From: Sarocladium kiliense
Lineage: Eukaryota; Ascomycota; Sordariomycetes; Hypocreales; Sarocladiaceae
Length of the DNA stretch: 64,000 bases
Assembly (NCBI GenBank): GCA_030734395.1
Contig: JAUZTG010000015.1
Span: 434,001-498,000, forward strand
Reading direction: 5' to 3'
The notes beneath the pieces were generated by a model, which saw only the letters and a program-made list of their open reading frames with translations, was not told where the DNA came from and ran no database searches. Every line of letters begins with the position of its first letter. The first letter of the stretch is position 1. The translations under genes and the position numbers were made by a program. Positions 1 to 11,491 of this stretch are shown piece after piece.

Positions 1-2546
1 CTGTTCACAATGCGAGCGCAGAGTCCGATTTGCAGCGAAACACAGAGCCAGCAGACAATCTGTTTGAGGCAACGTCCGAAAACCCAAGTCTTTTCACCAA
101 ATTTCTCTCAGGTGATATTAACCCATCGGACGAGGGCGATGATGAACCAGGCGACGGCAATATTCTGGTCAGGCAGACCAGGAGGTGCCCACCTGGAACA
201 TGTGCGTAATTTTGACTCGCTTGCGATGTTCCTTTGACATGGCGCTGATGCCGCATTTTGATCTAGACATGTGTTCCAATGGCAGATGCTGTCCCACGGG
301 CCAAAACTGCGTACCTGGTGGCTGCTGTCCATCCGGCAACTCGCAGTGCGGCTCCCGAGGCTGTTACAATCCGGGCGCAGGTGAATCTTGCTGCGGAGGT
401 ATGGGACAAAGCTGCCGAAGCGGATACGATTGCGTGCCCAATGGGTGCTGCCGCAAAGGAACCAAGCCCTGTGGCAGCGGCTGCTACGATCCAAGGACCC
501 AAGTATGTTGTGGTGGAGGAGGCTCATGCCCCAAGTCTTCAGTATGCGTACCTGGAGGATGCTGTCCCAAGGGCATGAAGTCGTGCGGTACGGGTAAATG
601 CTACGACCCCAAGACTCAAGTCTGCTGCGGCGAAACAGGCACATGTCGCAAGAACGAGACGTGTGTACCGGGCGGGTGCTGTCCGAAGGGGAAAAGCAAG
701 TGTGGCAGCACGAAATGCTACGACAAGAAGACGGAGACGTGTTGCGAGGCTGGCTCTTGCGACCTCACACGCAGGGCAGCGGGAGACTGTTCCCTTGACA
801 GCGTCTGTCCAAAAGACAGGACCTGTGTCGGTAACAATAGATGCTGCCCGCGAGGGATGAAGCTATGTGGTGAAACTGGCTGCTACGATCCAAAGACGCA
901 GGTATGCTGCGATGATGCCGAAGGACATGCCTGTGCCAAAAGCCACGACTGCATGAAGGATGGCGGATGTTGTCCAAAGGGCCAAATCAAGTGCGGCAAG
1001 GACAAATGCTACGATCCCAAGACAACATCCTGCTGCCGGGACGACAGCAGCACGACCTTCTGGGGATGCAAGTCAGGATACCAATGCTGTGTGGCTTCTC
1101 AAGGCTGCTTTAACGCAAGGACACAGAGATGCTGCAGAGACCCCAACGGTCCTTGTGACATCAACGGAGTCTGCTGCGATGGAAAATGCTGTGCCGCTGG
1201 CGAGATGTGCAACAGGCTCAAGAAATGCGTCAAGAAGCAAACTCCAACATCGACGAGCACCAAGAGTTGCAAGACGCCGACGCCAACGAGACCAGCTCCT
1301 TCATCCATGGTCACAGTCCCGTTCGTCTACGATCCCAAGCGCTCAATCCGCAACTCAGCAGACCCAAACAGCGACGAGGTATTTGATGTCACGAATCGCG
1401 CCGTTCTGATCAATATGTGCCGGGGAATGAAGAAGATGAACGGAGGCAAGGCGACGCAGAAGATGAAGTTGACCTATGCTGGAAAGGGCGGCAGGAACTG
1501 TTGGCAAAAACGGAACAGGAAGATCATGTGTCCTAAGATCAAGGGGAAGAGCTTCTGCGCCAACGCCATCAGCGAGTATGTTGATCAATTCTTCCCAGAT
1601 GGAGCACCAAGCTGGGCCGAAAAGGCCATTCAGGAAGCTGGAGACATGTCCTGTGACGAGTTCCCCTTTGCCAACACCCTTCAAGGCGGAGACCTCGTCA
1701 ATGGAGTCGTGATTTGTATTCCATCGGACGACAACAGTTACCAAGGTGGCACGCTGGGCAAATACTTCAAGAAGATCCGTGGCTACCAGGCTATCGAGGC
1801 GGGTGAGGACTACATGATTGAGATTCAGGGGTGGGACTGTGACAAGCTTGAGCCTACGCGAAAGCGGAACTATCTGGACCTGGAGCACTTCACCATGAAT
1901 ATCTTTGAAGATCAAACTGGAGATCTCACATTGGCGAAGCATGGGAAGAGAGACTCTTTTCAAGGACCGGTGCCACGCTACGGCGGTAAGTTATGGCACA
2001 CCACTACTAAGCCAAGACACTCAATAACGAAGCATGCTGACAACGATTGGCAGAGGGAATGTATCACGGGTTCGATGCTGAAGACTCCGCCTTGAACTTA
2101 TTGACAATGCCTCTGGGCGATCTGACGGCAGGAAAGTAAGTTGATGCTCGACAACTCCTGACTTTCCGCGTTTCATGCTTACACACCCTGCGCTCCATAG
2201 ATATCTCGTGAACCTCGACGTGAAGCAGGGCAACCTCAGCTACACCGTAGTAGACTACGTTGGCAACAGCTTCGCTGCCAATACACTCTCCAACGGTAGC
2301 ATTGAGTTCACGCTCGACGACGACTGGTCCGCGGTCAGTCTGACCGGCACGACGGATGAAGAGAAGGTCGAGCTGTCTTATCAGGCAGAGGCGTTGTCTA
2401 CTGCAGATGTAGCGTCGACGACGACGACGACGACTACTCAGGCGCCAGAGCCGACTGAGTCGGATGATGTAGGTAGTTTGGTGGAGGTCAGCGGTGGCGC
2501 AAAGGGTGTTGTGTTCATGTGTGCCCTTGCAGCGTTCTATCTCTAG
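1..2546 (+). CDS. Secreted Cys-rich repeat protein with NucA/NucB DNase-like domain (5' partial)
   Basis: The gene starts left of the window. Spliced exons: <1-201, 267-1985, 2054-2135, 2201-2546, all joining in frame. The 5' exon (frame starting at base 3) is acidic and ends in CPPGTY, which continues across the first intron as MCSNGRCCPTGQNC. About ten copies of a CCPKG..CG..CYDPKTQVCC unit (roughly 267-1230) form a disulfide-rich repeat array. After a Thr/Pro linker comes a domain (about 1320-1985) with MSCDEFPFANT..GG, the signature seen in NucA/NucB-type secreted DNases. The C-terminus is Thr-rich and ends in a short hydrophobic tail (GVVFMCALAAFYL), suggesting a GPI anchor. Inference: an extracellular or wall-bound protein whose repeats bind a polymer and whose domain cleaves DNA. 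Catalysis is unproven, and the signal peptide would lie outside the window. Confidence 0.75.
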
Positions 2547-2883
2547 GAGAGCTATTGGGGGGACAGTGTATATGTTACAGAAGTAATCATGATCAATTGA
2601 ATGCTTAATAGCTTCCCGTTCAAGCTGAGGAGGCAGACGAAGAAGAAAGTTTAGACCTGTCAATTCTTCCATGATCAGTGTCGTTGTGCTGATTCTCGGT
2701 CCTGGTTAGTATATGGTAACATTTGGGTGCCTAGGGCGGGCACGGTTAAGGTCACCGGCGGATTCAAGAAGTATGAACTGGACATGAGCCCCTGGACCAT
2801 GGTGGAACATGTAGAAAAAGTGGTATCCAGCTTGATAGGTTTCACAACCTCTGACGGTAATGAATTGTCGCTTGCTTGGGCCG

Positions 2884-4994
2884 TCATCCCCCAATAGACC
2901 ACACATCCACCTGACGACTCGCCTCCCGCCGCACAACTAGCCGTGTCCCATCTCTCGAAAGATCACAAAGGTCATCTGCCCCAACATTCAACACCACCAC
3001 CTGAGAGCGAGCCATGGACCATGCATCCTTGACGCTCTTCAGGCTTCCCTGCCGCCAAGACGACCCCGGTAACTCAAACCTCGTGATCGTCACCGTCTGC
3101 CCCGGCGGCAGTATCGTTTTCGTCAACTCCATCCTCGTCCAGCGTCCAGAGGCTTTGTCGAATGTCATCTCAGCTTTGTGCGGTTGCAACACCCCCGATT
3201 TCCAGCTCTGCCACATATCTCTTTCAGCTGACACCAGTGCCACCGTCTCACCCGTCCTTGCCTCCACTATCCTAGTCTTACTCATGTTCTCAGTGTAATC
3301 AGAGAAGGAGATTAGCCACGTCTCCAATGACGGGTAATGAAAGCTCATAGGGAGGTCCAGAAAAGTTTCGAATAACGGATTCGCCAACGGACGAGAGCCG
3401 GGGATGCGAGTCTCGGAAACTTCTGTACCGCCGGAGATGGTGCATCTGTAAACCCGGATGCAGGTCGAGAAGGGTGTGTCTTCGGGGTTGAGCCTGGGGT
3501 TGGACAGATTCCCTTCACAGGTTATGATATGCTTGCTGTCCGCAGCGAATGTCATGGAGATACCCCCCCCTCGCCCGAGCGGGGGGATCGGGATCGTGTT
3601 GAACCCGTATGTCAGTGGACCATAGTCTGAAGGTCTGAAGTCGTTGTTGCTCGCGAGATCTATAGGGATTATCTTGATATGGTTTTCGGTTTCGCGGCTA
3701 GCGGACCATCTGAACAAGGCAACCTTGGTATTGTCAGGTGAGATATGAGGGACGGTCCCGTCGTTGTGGCCGAGGTTCCGCCTCGTGATAACCCGTCCTT
3801 CTTGCGTATCGAGGATCAGGATCTCTCGGTTCGCGTTGCTCCGCCAGATTTCCACGCAGAAAATACTGCCATCAGGAGAAAATTGCATAGATGTCGTGAA
3901 GGTGATTGGGTCCTTGTACCATTGGATGAACTGGTGAAAGCTTCCCTCGAGCTTCCAGAGGAGGGTGCCTGAGGTTGCGTTGTATAGCTCTAGTGCCTCG
4001 GGGGTTGTCAACGCCAGCCTGCCGCCATCTTTTCCACTGACACAGCGTGTGAAGATGATGCCGCCTGATTCCCTACCAGGCGGTGCCTTTTTCTGAATGG
4101 TGGCCAGCTTTGTGGCCTTCAGCTCGCCGCTCTGAGGCCTATGCTTCTTGTCAGTGCTTTGTTGGTGTTGAAGCAGATAGGCTTGGGGTATTTTGCATGT
4201 GTAAAATTCTTACCGAATGCGAGTGGGAGGCTGGCTCTGGTCCCTGAATGCTGGTTTGGCATTTGATACATGAGCCGAGTCAACCTTTTTATCCTTCGCC
4301 GTCTCGAAGTCACGGGATGAGTGACTTGACTGCGACTTCTTTTCAGCTGCGAGAGGCTGTTGGTCTTGCACAGCTTCGTCATATGTCGGAGGACCATCTG
4401 GCGCGGCCTTGTTGGAGACGAACAGTCCACGCATCTGAGCGAGGGCTACCAGCATATCAGCCTTGGATGTGGCGGATGCCACGGACTCACCCTGAGCCCC
4501 AACATCTCCGTCGGCGCCCAATAGATTTGTAGATGAGCTGAGGTGACGTGAGCATTGGAGTCAGGTCTGTTAGGGTGGAGGACGTACAGTGACCTGAGGT
4601 CCAGAACAATCTTCAGTCGATCATTAAAGCTTCTCAGCTGCTGTAAAGCCGCTGACTCCCGAGACGCAGGCGAGATAATCGTAGAGTTTAGCGTGTCTTC
4701 CACCGTCTCATGGCGAATCGCTGCAAGGGTCCGTTCGCAGCTGTCGAGGATGGAAATTGCCTCACGCTGGATAGATGCCGGGAGGCCGGAGGACGTCTGT
4801 GGTGACTGGGAATCCGCATCGCGTGCCAGTCGACTCACTGAGGTACGCAGGGGCTCGACATGGCCAAGAACCAGTGTGCGGAACGCTCGCGGCGATGCGT
4901 CGTCGGGTGTGGCAGGCCTGAGGAGTTGCTCCGTCGCATCAAGTTCAGCTAGGACTTCTGTACATAGGTCCGCCACAGGCCACCGAGCGGCCAT
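2884..4994 (-). CDS. Hypothetical protein with helical N-terminus and WD40/propeller-like C-terminus
   Basis: Three exons on the minus strand: 4994-4594, 4537-4214, 4138-2884; together 659 codons, in frame. The N-terminal ~130 residues are helical and Leu-rich, in the style of fungal NLR/STAND N-terminal domains. A Ser/Asp/Lys-rich linker follows (PPTYDEAVQDQQ region). The C-terminal ~400 residues show repeated strand-like blocks such as SMQFSPDGSIFCVEIW and DLSRDGTRLVVRR, ending in DVWSIGG, typical of divergent WD40 propellers. No nucleotide-binding P-loop is visible between the parts. The first in-frame ATG is at 4994; the reading frame stays open upstream to about 5036 with protein-like sequence (ICTTAVKL), so an undetected upstream exon is possible. 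Function unknown; a scaffold role is a guess from the fold. Confidence 0.6.
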
Positions 4995-5510
4995 CGCGGG
5001 AAGTTTCACTGCCGTCGTGCAGATACAGAATCTCAACCTTGGGTCTGTGTCGGTGGGTGACGCAAGATATCAGAATGCTTTGTTCCTTTCCGGCTGCGAG
5101 GACGATGCAGCCCTATCATCAGCTACCCACCCACGAATCTGCCTCGCGGCGGGGCAGTGGGTAGGGTACCTAGAGGTCAGGACAAGTCGTCTCTTGATCC
5201 CGGACAATAGGCAACTATCATGAAATGGAACTTCTCAATACTTGTTCCGCTCGTTGGGTATGCATCTAGCGATGGCCACATTTGATGAAGCTGCTGCTCC
5301 CTGCGCTTTGATGAGCCTAGGTCCGTCCGAAGTCCGGGGTGAATCGGATGATGCAGGCATCGACGGGTTCTCTCTCTCGAGGAAATCAAACGCCAGATCA
5401 GAAAAGATCTCGATCATTGCTTCTCCAGACGGAGGAATTATAAGCTTCTTCAAAAATAAAACAAGGCATAGTCTTAGGCAACCCCTAGCCTACCATCAGC
5501 AGGACCTCAT

Positions 5511-6623
5511 CTAGATCTGCGTCCCTGGCCCAGTCCCTCCCACTGCCGGCACCGGACAATCCTTGTCATCGAACCTCGTGAAACCAAGTCCTGCCCGCCC
5601 AACGTTTACCACCGGGGCTCTGTATAAGCGACAAAAGCCGTCCTGTTCAAACATTGACGATAGACAGTTAGGGTTTGCCTTGCAGGCGGCGATACAGCCG
5701 GCAACAGTGGTGGAGGGAATTCCATTGAGATAATACAGAAAATATCCATCTTGAGTTACGCCGCGGAGGCCGCACGCAGCTGGCGCGGTGGCGACCACGT
5801 CGTCTGGGGCGACGGTCGACACAATCTTGGAGGTGATGGTGCTGGTTGGCGCAAGGGTGGTCTAGGTGAAGGGGGAGTTGTGTGAGCTTCTTGTGAGATT
5901 GATGGTTCCAGTTCAGGAAATCTAACTTACTGTAATATCGATCTGCTTGGTAACAGAGACATCCTTGGTGGTAGTCTTGGTCACGGCCGCAGGAGCTGGC
6001 TTGGTGGTCGTCTTGGTAACATACTTGGTCACCTTCGCGGTCCGAGTAACAGTCTTGGTCGTCGGTTTGTAGACACAACTACATGCTTCGCTGACGAACT
6101 TCTTAGGATGTCTCTTCTCCATGTCGCGTAGAACCGGGTTAACAGTCGGTACTGAACGCTTCTGGGGAGGCACGTAAACGTAGGTGGTGCTGGTTGATGC
6201 GACGCCGGTCTGGGTGGTCTCATAGACTGTAGCGGTCGGGTCATCTGAGTAGAGGCTTTCCACGGAGGTTCGCAAGATGGTCGATGTCCTATATGGCTTT
6301 CCGTTAGTATTTGGCAGGGTCTATTCGAAGCTATCCTTTGTGCTTTAGCCTTACCGCTCGATTGTCGCAGACTTGGTCTGCCGGGGCAACTGCGTCGTCT
6401 TGCGGGCCGTTTGCGTCGTGGTCTTGGTGACAGTAATAGTCTTCGTACGAGAGCCAAGGTATGCTGAGCAGGCTGGGATGGCCTTGTACCCTAGGACATT
6501 CTTGATCTTTTTACATGTCTGCTTCGTGGTGCACTCGTCGTCTTTCTTCTTGTTCGCCGGTCTGGCGTCTGCGATGCCAGCGAGGAGGAAGGCACCCCAT
6601 GAGATGGTTTCTAGAAGACGCAT
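5511..6623 (-). CDS. Secreted Thr-rich protein with C-terminal PAN/apple-like domain
   Basis: Three exons: 6623-6355, 6288-5931, 5861-5511. The junctions read IER/TSTILRTS and KQIDIT/TTLAPTS, both in frame. The N-terminus (MRLLETISWGAFLLAGIADA) is a signal peptide. The middle is rich in TKTTT and TVTKT runs, likely heavily O-mannosylated, and contains a KR pair (PPQKRS) that could be a Kex2-type site. The C-terminal ~80 residues (CGLRG..., CIAACKANPNCLS, CRLYR) have the cysteine spacing of fungal apple/PAN-like domains, which bind proteins or carbohydrates. Likely extracellular or wall-associated. No catalytic motif is visible; ligand unknown. Confidence 0.75.
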
Positions 6624-7840
6624 TGTAGGCGATGATTCCCGAGGAGCTTTGTAAGGTGTGCTTCGTCGAAGGAGGGATTTTGGCCATCACAACTCATCAG
6701 AGAGGATCTCGACAAGACGGGATTATATAGAGCGATTAGACGATGCCCCCCCCCCCCCCCCCCTGGCAGGCGAAGTCCGACAGTGGAGGTCTGAAAGACC
6801 ATAGCTGTTGTGCCAATGGATACGTTAGTCTGTCGTCGTACGCGTTCCTCATCCGAATCTCCCATTGTTCCTCGCTAGTTGCCCATCCAATTGACCAGGG
6901 GCCATCGGTCCAGGCTGAAAAGCGCGCGAAAGTTGATGAGTGCAGCTCGCATGTTGACCGACTAAGTAGCCCGTTCTAGAGCCTCACGGATCGAATTCGG
7001 ATGCCCAGGTACCGCTACAGTCAATAGTCATGGTTGTCAGGCGACGCTAACAAAGCCCCGACCTAGATAGTTCCTTCAGCTTGCCCACTGCGCTTCCTAA
7101 CTGGGAGAAGTGATCGCCGCTTAATAAATCAGGAGAAGCTCGGGTGTTGGAGGCGAGAACAAAAGAAAAAGTGAGAGTCCTGGTTGGACATGACAGGACA
7201 ATATGCTCCTTTGTCGGCCGGAACCTGGTCCACGTGGATGCCCGCCCAGTCGATCCGATCCGCCTCCAGGGTCTCTCATGTTAACGGTCTAGTGTGCTGG
7301 GGACTTGTACCCGTATCTAAAACCCGGTGTAGCTCAGCACTGGCTGGGTGCTTCAACTCGAATACACCATTGAGAACGAGTCCTTCTCGGCGGCGTGCCC
7401 AATGAAGTCATTAGCGACACAGATGCAGAAGATGGAATGGAAGCTCAACTATGGCGCAGTCAAATGTACGTCGGCGCTCGCTAGCCACGGCTTGTGCCGA
7501 CGGGTGGCGGTTGTGGCAGACAGTCAACAGAGTTTGAATCACAAATCGTGCGCCGTGGCTGGTTACTATTCCAGGCTTGGGCGCCTGTCTTGCTGGAGGT
7601 TGGGCCATCTATCATAGTTTACCTAGGATTGCGCTGCATTCGTTGGGTGCAATATTCTTTCCCTCTTTGTCACAGTACTCAGGCTCAAACAGACTCTTCC
7701 ATGCCGTTGGCTTCTTCATGCTACACGGCGCATTGATGCCAACCTCGTTAGTGGCCGAGGAACAACTCAGCTAGAAGAGGCCAAGAAGTCAAAGAATCGA
7801 GAATTATCTTTTCAAAAGTGGCTATGTATCCCACTCGCAG
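6624..7840. other. Intergenic region with a C18 tract
   Basis: About 1.2 kb between the 5' end of the PAN-domain gene and the 3' end of the CorA-like gene. It holds a run of 18 cytosines at 6746-6763, roughly 120 bases upstream of the PAN-protein ATG. Short open frames exist on both strands (for example 7184-7405 and 7494-7736), but none shows a recognisable domain, signal peptide or supported splice. No tRNA was seen. Confidence 0.6.
6746..6763 (+). repeat. C18 homopolymer
   Basis: Eighteen consecutive cytosines, lying upstream of the PAN-domain gene (minus strand). Length is prone to slippage and sequencing error. Confidence 0.85.
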
Positions 7841-9058
7841 CTAACCGTCTAGTAATAGAGACATCTGATTAGCCAAAGTTTCCCGCACGTCGATGAGTTG
7901 TTGACGCCTTGGTCCGTCTACAGCCCGATCAAGCTGATCGTTGACGTCGCGGAGCAGTTTCAACTTGTACTTCATCCGCCGCTGTCGTCTTATGCTGTCA
8001 ACCTTCGCGCTGAGCTCTTGGGACTTCCGCTCACGAGCCTCTGCGGCCCTCTTCTGAGACTTGAACGCATCCCACGTACTCCATAGCAAGGCGATCACTC
8101 CCGTGCATAAGGAGACCATCTGGTCAATATCAGTGATATGGGTTGCACTGCTCGGAATGAAGAACGGGAGACGCCATGCCCAGTCCTGTGTCGACATGTA
8201 GGATGTTGGCCCGAAGAAACCCGTGGCGCCAAAGACCGAGGAGATGAAGGTTGCTGGCAGGAAGAACATGGATGCCATCGTTAATACTCTGATGTTATCA
8301 CCCTGGTGGACCGCGCGGTCATTGACCGAAGACTGCAACTCATAATCCACGTCCTCCACCACTTCGCTATACACCTGGCGCCGAAGAGCCCGGTCTGTCA
8401 TGGCCACCTGCTGCTCCAACCGGTCTGCGGTAGCAGCAGCCTGCCTGCGCGTGGGCCAGAAAAGGAGAATGATGGCTAACATCATGCCCCAAATAAACAG
8501 GAAGCTGAAGATTGCGACCATAACCTCGAAGAAGTTGAAGAGAAATGGTCGCGAAAGATTGCTTTGGGATACTTGCAGCCCGCTTGTGAGGATGAGTAGC
8601 GCAGCTTCAGGAAGGAAGGCCAGTAAACCGGCGGCGACGGTGAGGAGCATCCTTTTGACCTGACCACGTAGCATGGCAATGAACACCAGCGCAACTGCTG
8701 CCGCAGAGAAAGTCTCGCAGACGTTGAGCGCGGCTTCAACGGCGGCAGCACGTTGTAGTGTCTCTGGTTCCTGGCTGGTGAACAAGGCCCGTGGGTGTCT
8801 GGCGCCCAGCTCGTCTGAACCTGATACCTCCAGCGGTGAGAATATCTGATAGAGCGCATGGACGGACGCTACGGACGGAATGGCCACGGTGAAGACGTAA
8901 TCGAGGCTGAAGGTGTCTTTGTCGGAGTACTCGGCGTTGAAGCACCACGTAATGAAGAGTGACGATAGGGTGCACAGCCAGGCAGCGACTGTACCTGGCC
9001 CGTAGAATGAGGCGACAGCGGAGAAGCGGTCAGCGAGAACATCGTCGACGCTGGCCAT
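7841..9058 (-). CDS. CorA-like integral membrane protein
   Basis: Single exon, 405 aa, starting at the ATG at 9058. Hydrophobic segments near residues 25-40, 60-75, 110-165 and 185-210 suggest a polytopic N-terminal half. An amphipathic region follows (ATADRLEQQ..., RRQVYSEVVED). Then comes NIRVLTMASMFFLPATFISS followed by VFGATGFF, which resembles the first transmembrane helix of fungal CorA-like proteins (...FLPATFVSSLFS...). Unlike genuine Mg2+ channels there is no GMN triplet after that helix (GAT instead), so magnesium transport is doubtful. The C-terminus is a basic, Arg/Lys-rich coiled-coil-like tail. Best described as a CorA-related fungal membrane protein of unknown substrate. Confidence 0.65.
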   Translation of the reverse strand: MASVDDVLADRFSAVASFYGPGTVAAWLCTLSSLFITWCFNAEYSDKDTFSLDYVFTVAIPSVASVHALYQIFSPLEVSGSDELGARHPRALFTSQEPETLQRAAAVEAALNVCETFSAAAVALVFIAMLRGQVKRMLLTVAAGLLAFLPEAALLILTSGLQVSQSNLSRPFLFNFFEVMVAIFSFLFIWGMMLAIILLFWPTRRQAAATADRLEQQVAMTDRALRRQVYSEVVEDVDYELQSSVNDRAVHQGDNIRVLTMASMFFLPATFISSVFGATGFFGPTSYMSTQDWAWRLPFFIPSSATHITDIDQMVSLCTGVIALLWSTWDAFKSQKRAAEARERKSQELSAKVDSIRRQRRMKYKLKLLRDVNDQLDRAVDGPRRQQLIDVRETLANQMSLLLDG

Positions 9059-9887
9059 GGTGTTCTAAACAGGATGACTGCTTTGCTCAATCGCGAGGTC
9101 ACCAAGTGCAGTTTTCTCGCAAAGACTGCGATGCACAGGATTTGGAGCGAAGGCGGCGTCTGCTGCCTGTCGAACCTTTCAATCCGCGGCCTCCCATCGT
9201 GCTGCATCGCCCCAAGGCTGAGATGGCGTCTGGCACTATTGGGTGGCTGCATGATGCCGCGTGACCCGGAGCAAGAGTGCGTATGCCGTTTTCGACGGGC
9301 CATGAATGATATCTTTGCCACCGGAAACAATTGTATCATTGAATATAGAGGGGCTTGCAATGGTATGCATAACGGGTCATGGCTTCACTTCACAGCTAGG
9401 AGGACAAGCGGGCTGTCCTAGGCCGGTCGGCTCACCAATGTGATACGACCCCAAACCCGATCTTGCATCGCAGGCTAATCTATATGCTCATCTAGATTAT
9501 AAATGTCAGATATTTAGATGACACTGAACATATGTACATACCCTAATCGCGTCTCTATCGAGTCGAGCGCATGTATCCTCATTACAGCTCCAACACACCT
9601 TAACCTAGAGGCATCTGGTGATATAGTGTAGAGCAGTATATGCAGCACCAGGCAATCCCTAGGGGCAGCAGATGAACTACATGCTCAGCAGCTGAGATTC
9701 CACAAAGAAGTACCGACAAGTTAAATGTAGATGTCTATTATATTAGGTATCTTCGTAACGCTTCATGTACAGTACCGCTGCGCAAGCAAGGGCGGTCAAT
9801 TCACAGCGCTCGCTCTAGCGCAATATCCAAACAAAAGTCAGAAACAGACCAAGGATCCCAGAATATCCCATCAAACATAAGGCGTTC
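9059..9887. other. Intergenic region, no gene seen
   Basis: About 0.8 kb lying between two minus-strand genes, downstream of the GT8 gene and upstream of the CorA-like gene. Part is AT-rich (9480-9560, 9720-9760). Short open frames at 9074-9421 show no recognisable feature. Confidence 0.5.
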
Positions 9888-11171
9888 TCATCGTCCCTCT
9901 GTCGGCGCCGCGGCGGCAGCAGCCGCCTTCGCATCTTTCTGGGCCAACCAGTATCCCTCAGCCTGCCACCTCTTCGAGTCGACAAACCGCATCAATTCTT
10001 TACCGCCACTTCTCAGTTTCCACCATTTCTCGTGCATACTGACGACGCCTCCCTTCAGGTCCTGCTCGGAGGTGAACTTGGAGTTCCACTTGCCGCTGAT
10101 CTCCTTCCATGGCATGGCGCCGTCCCAGCGGTGGGCATAGTTGAGTAGGTTCTGCTCGGGGTACTCCGGGCTGAAGCGGTTGGGGATGTTGAGCAGGCCG
10201 ATATAATAGTCGAAAATCTTCTTGCTAGGCTTCAGCATGAAGAAGCCAGCGTTGAAGTATCCTGGAAAACGGCCCCTATCTGATGGCGGCCAATCGTGAT
10301 TGTTTCCACTAATCTCCATAAAGCTGCAGAAAAGATAGTTTTCGGGGAGGTCTGGCTCGTCATTCTTGTGGCCGCGATCCTTGGTACGCATCAGCGTGGC
10401 GTTTGCATCGTGAAAGATTGGATCGAGGGGTGATTGAAGGATCATATCGCCATCCAGCATCAAAATACGAGAGTATTCCTCCATCTCCCAGGCGCGCAGC
10501 TTGCCCATAACATCCCCCCAGCGAGACTCCTTGGGGACAATCCAGTCATCGTTTTCCGTATGGGGGACCTCAGCGACACGAACAATCGCACCATCTTGGC
10601 GGAGGCGCTCGCGGTGAATCTCGCTAACTTGAGGGCCTGCTAGAACAATAACGTCGATATCCTTGGAAGCCTTCGTTTTGGGGTCGTGGAGAAGTTGCCA
10701 GATAAGAACACGGCAGGCGACAAAGTACTCGTTTGAGCTGAAGTCCTCGTTGTCGGTCTCGGGTGTGCTAGAAAGCCAGGTGAGGTATGCGAACTTTTCC
10801 TTCTCTTTCACGTTGGAGGCAAGGAGGTACTCTGGCCTCTCGACCTCACCTGAGCCCGGCTTGATCCAATGAGGCGGGTGGCTGCCCTCCTGAGGCTTCT
10901 CGATCCCCTTGTCGTTTTCCTTCTCCCCGTCCTTGTGGTCGTTGTCCAGCTTAGGGGGAGGCTCTTTCGCGTCGGTAGAGGGACCATCGCCAGTGAGTCT
11001 GCTGATAGCGGCGGCAGTATCGGGGTGCATCCAGGCGCTAACGAAGATAAATACAGCGACGAAGAAAGACAGCAGGATCAGCCTGCCCTTCTTGGTGGAG
11101 AAGAGCCATGAGCCTCTGCTTTCTCCCGAGGGAGTCAGGAGGCTGTAGTCTCCTCTTGTGAGTCGCCACAT
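9888..11171 (-). CDS. Glycosyltransferase family 8 type II membrane protein
   Basis: Single exon, 427 aa, using the ATG at 11171; an upstream in-frame GTG is not a eukaryotic start. A short cytosolic tail (MWRLTRGDYSLL) precedes one membrane anchor at about residues 31-47 and a charged, Pro/Lys/Asp-rich stem. This is the layout of a Golgi type II glycosyltransferase. The catalytic region shows the GT8 hallmarks: AYLTWLSSTPE, RILMLDGDMIL with a DGD metal-binding triad near residue 240, GYFNAGFFMLKPS, and PEQNLLNYAH near the end. GT8 enzymes are retaining transferases using UDP-sugars (glycogenin, GlcNAc and galactosyl transferases). Donor and acceptor cannot be told from sequence. The Ala-rich C-terminus is low complexity. 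Confidence 0.85.
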   Translation of the reverse strand: MWRLTRGDYSLLTPSGESRGSWLFSTKKGRLILLSFFVAVFIFVSAWMHPDTAAAISRLTGDGPSTDAKEPPPKLDNDHKDGEKENDKGIEKPQEGSHPPHWIKPGSGEVERPEYLLASNVKEKEKFAYLTWLSSTPETDNEDFSSNEYFVACRVLIWQLLHDPKTKASKDIDVIVLAGPQVSEIHRERLRQDGAIVRVAEVPHTENDDWIVPKESRWGDVMGKLRAWEMEEYSRILMLDGDMILQSPLDPIFHDANATLMRTKDRGHKNDEPDLPENYLFCSFMEISGNNHDWPPSDRGRFPGYFNAGFFMLKPSKKIFDYYIGLLNIPNRFSPEYPEQNLLNYAHRWDGAMPWKEISGKWNSKFTSEQDLKGGVVSMHEKWWKLRSGGKELMRFVDSKRWQAEGYWLAQKDAKAAAAAAAPTEGR

Positions 11172-11468
11172 GACAAGTGCCGCCACGAGGGACGTGATTT
11201 GCGAAGTCGAGCGAAGTCGCGCAAAAAAAGAGAAAAGGAAGAAACCGAGGCCCTAGTGTGATAAATAGGCAGAGTGGCCGGGGGTGGGTGGGTGACAGTC
11301 AGAAGCTTGTTTTCCTCATCAGGACAAGACGCAACCGTCGAAACGAGAGGGCAAGGAAACGGATTGGTCGAGAGGATGGGAAGAGGGGGGAATAGAGGAT
11401 AGCGTCAAGCCTCCAACAAACCAAGAATCGCGGGAAAAGGGGAGATCGATCAGTCACAGAGAGAGGCC

Positions 11469-11491
11469 GGGGGGGGGGGGGGGGGGGGGGG
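11469..11491 (+). repeat. G23 homopolymer
   Basis: Twenty-three consecutive guanines about 300 nt upstream of the GT8 start codon; on the coding strand of that gene it is a C-tract. Confidence 0.85.

Noticed and set aside
185..268. GTG at 185 as the start of the Cys-rich DNase-like gene
   Set aside because: Not a eukaryotic start; an intron at 202-266 joins a clear upstream coding exon in frame.
5235..5453. Upstream exon for the propeller-like gene
   Set aside because: The frame is open but I found no donor/acceptor pair joining it in phase to the exon ending near 4994.
7325..7400. tRNA-like stretch (GTGTAGCTCAG)
   Set aside because: No acceptor stem pairing and no T-loop GGTTCGA consensus at the right distance.
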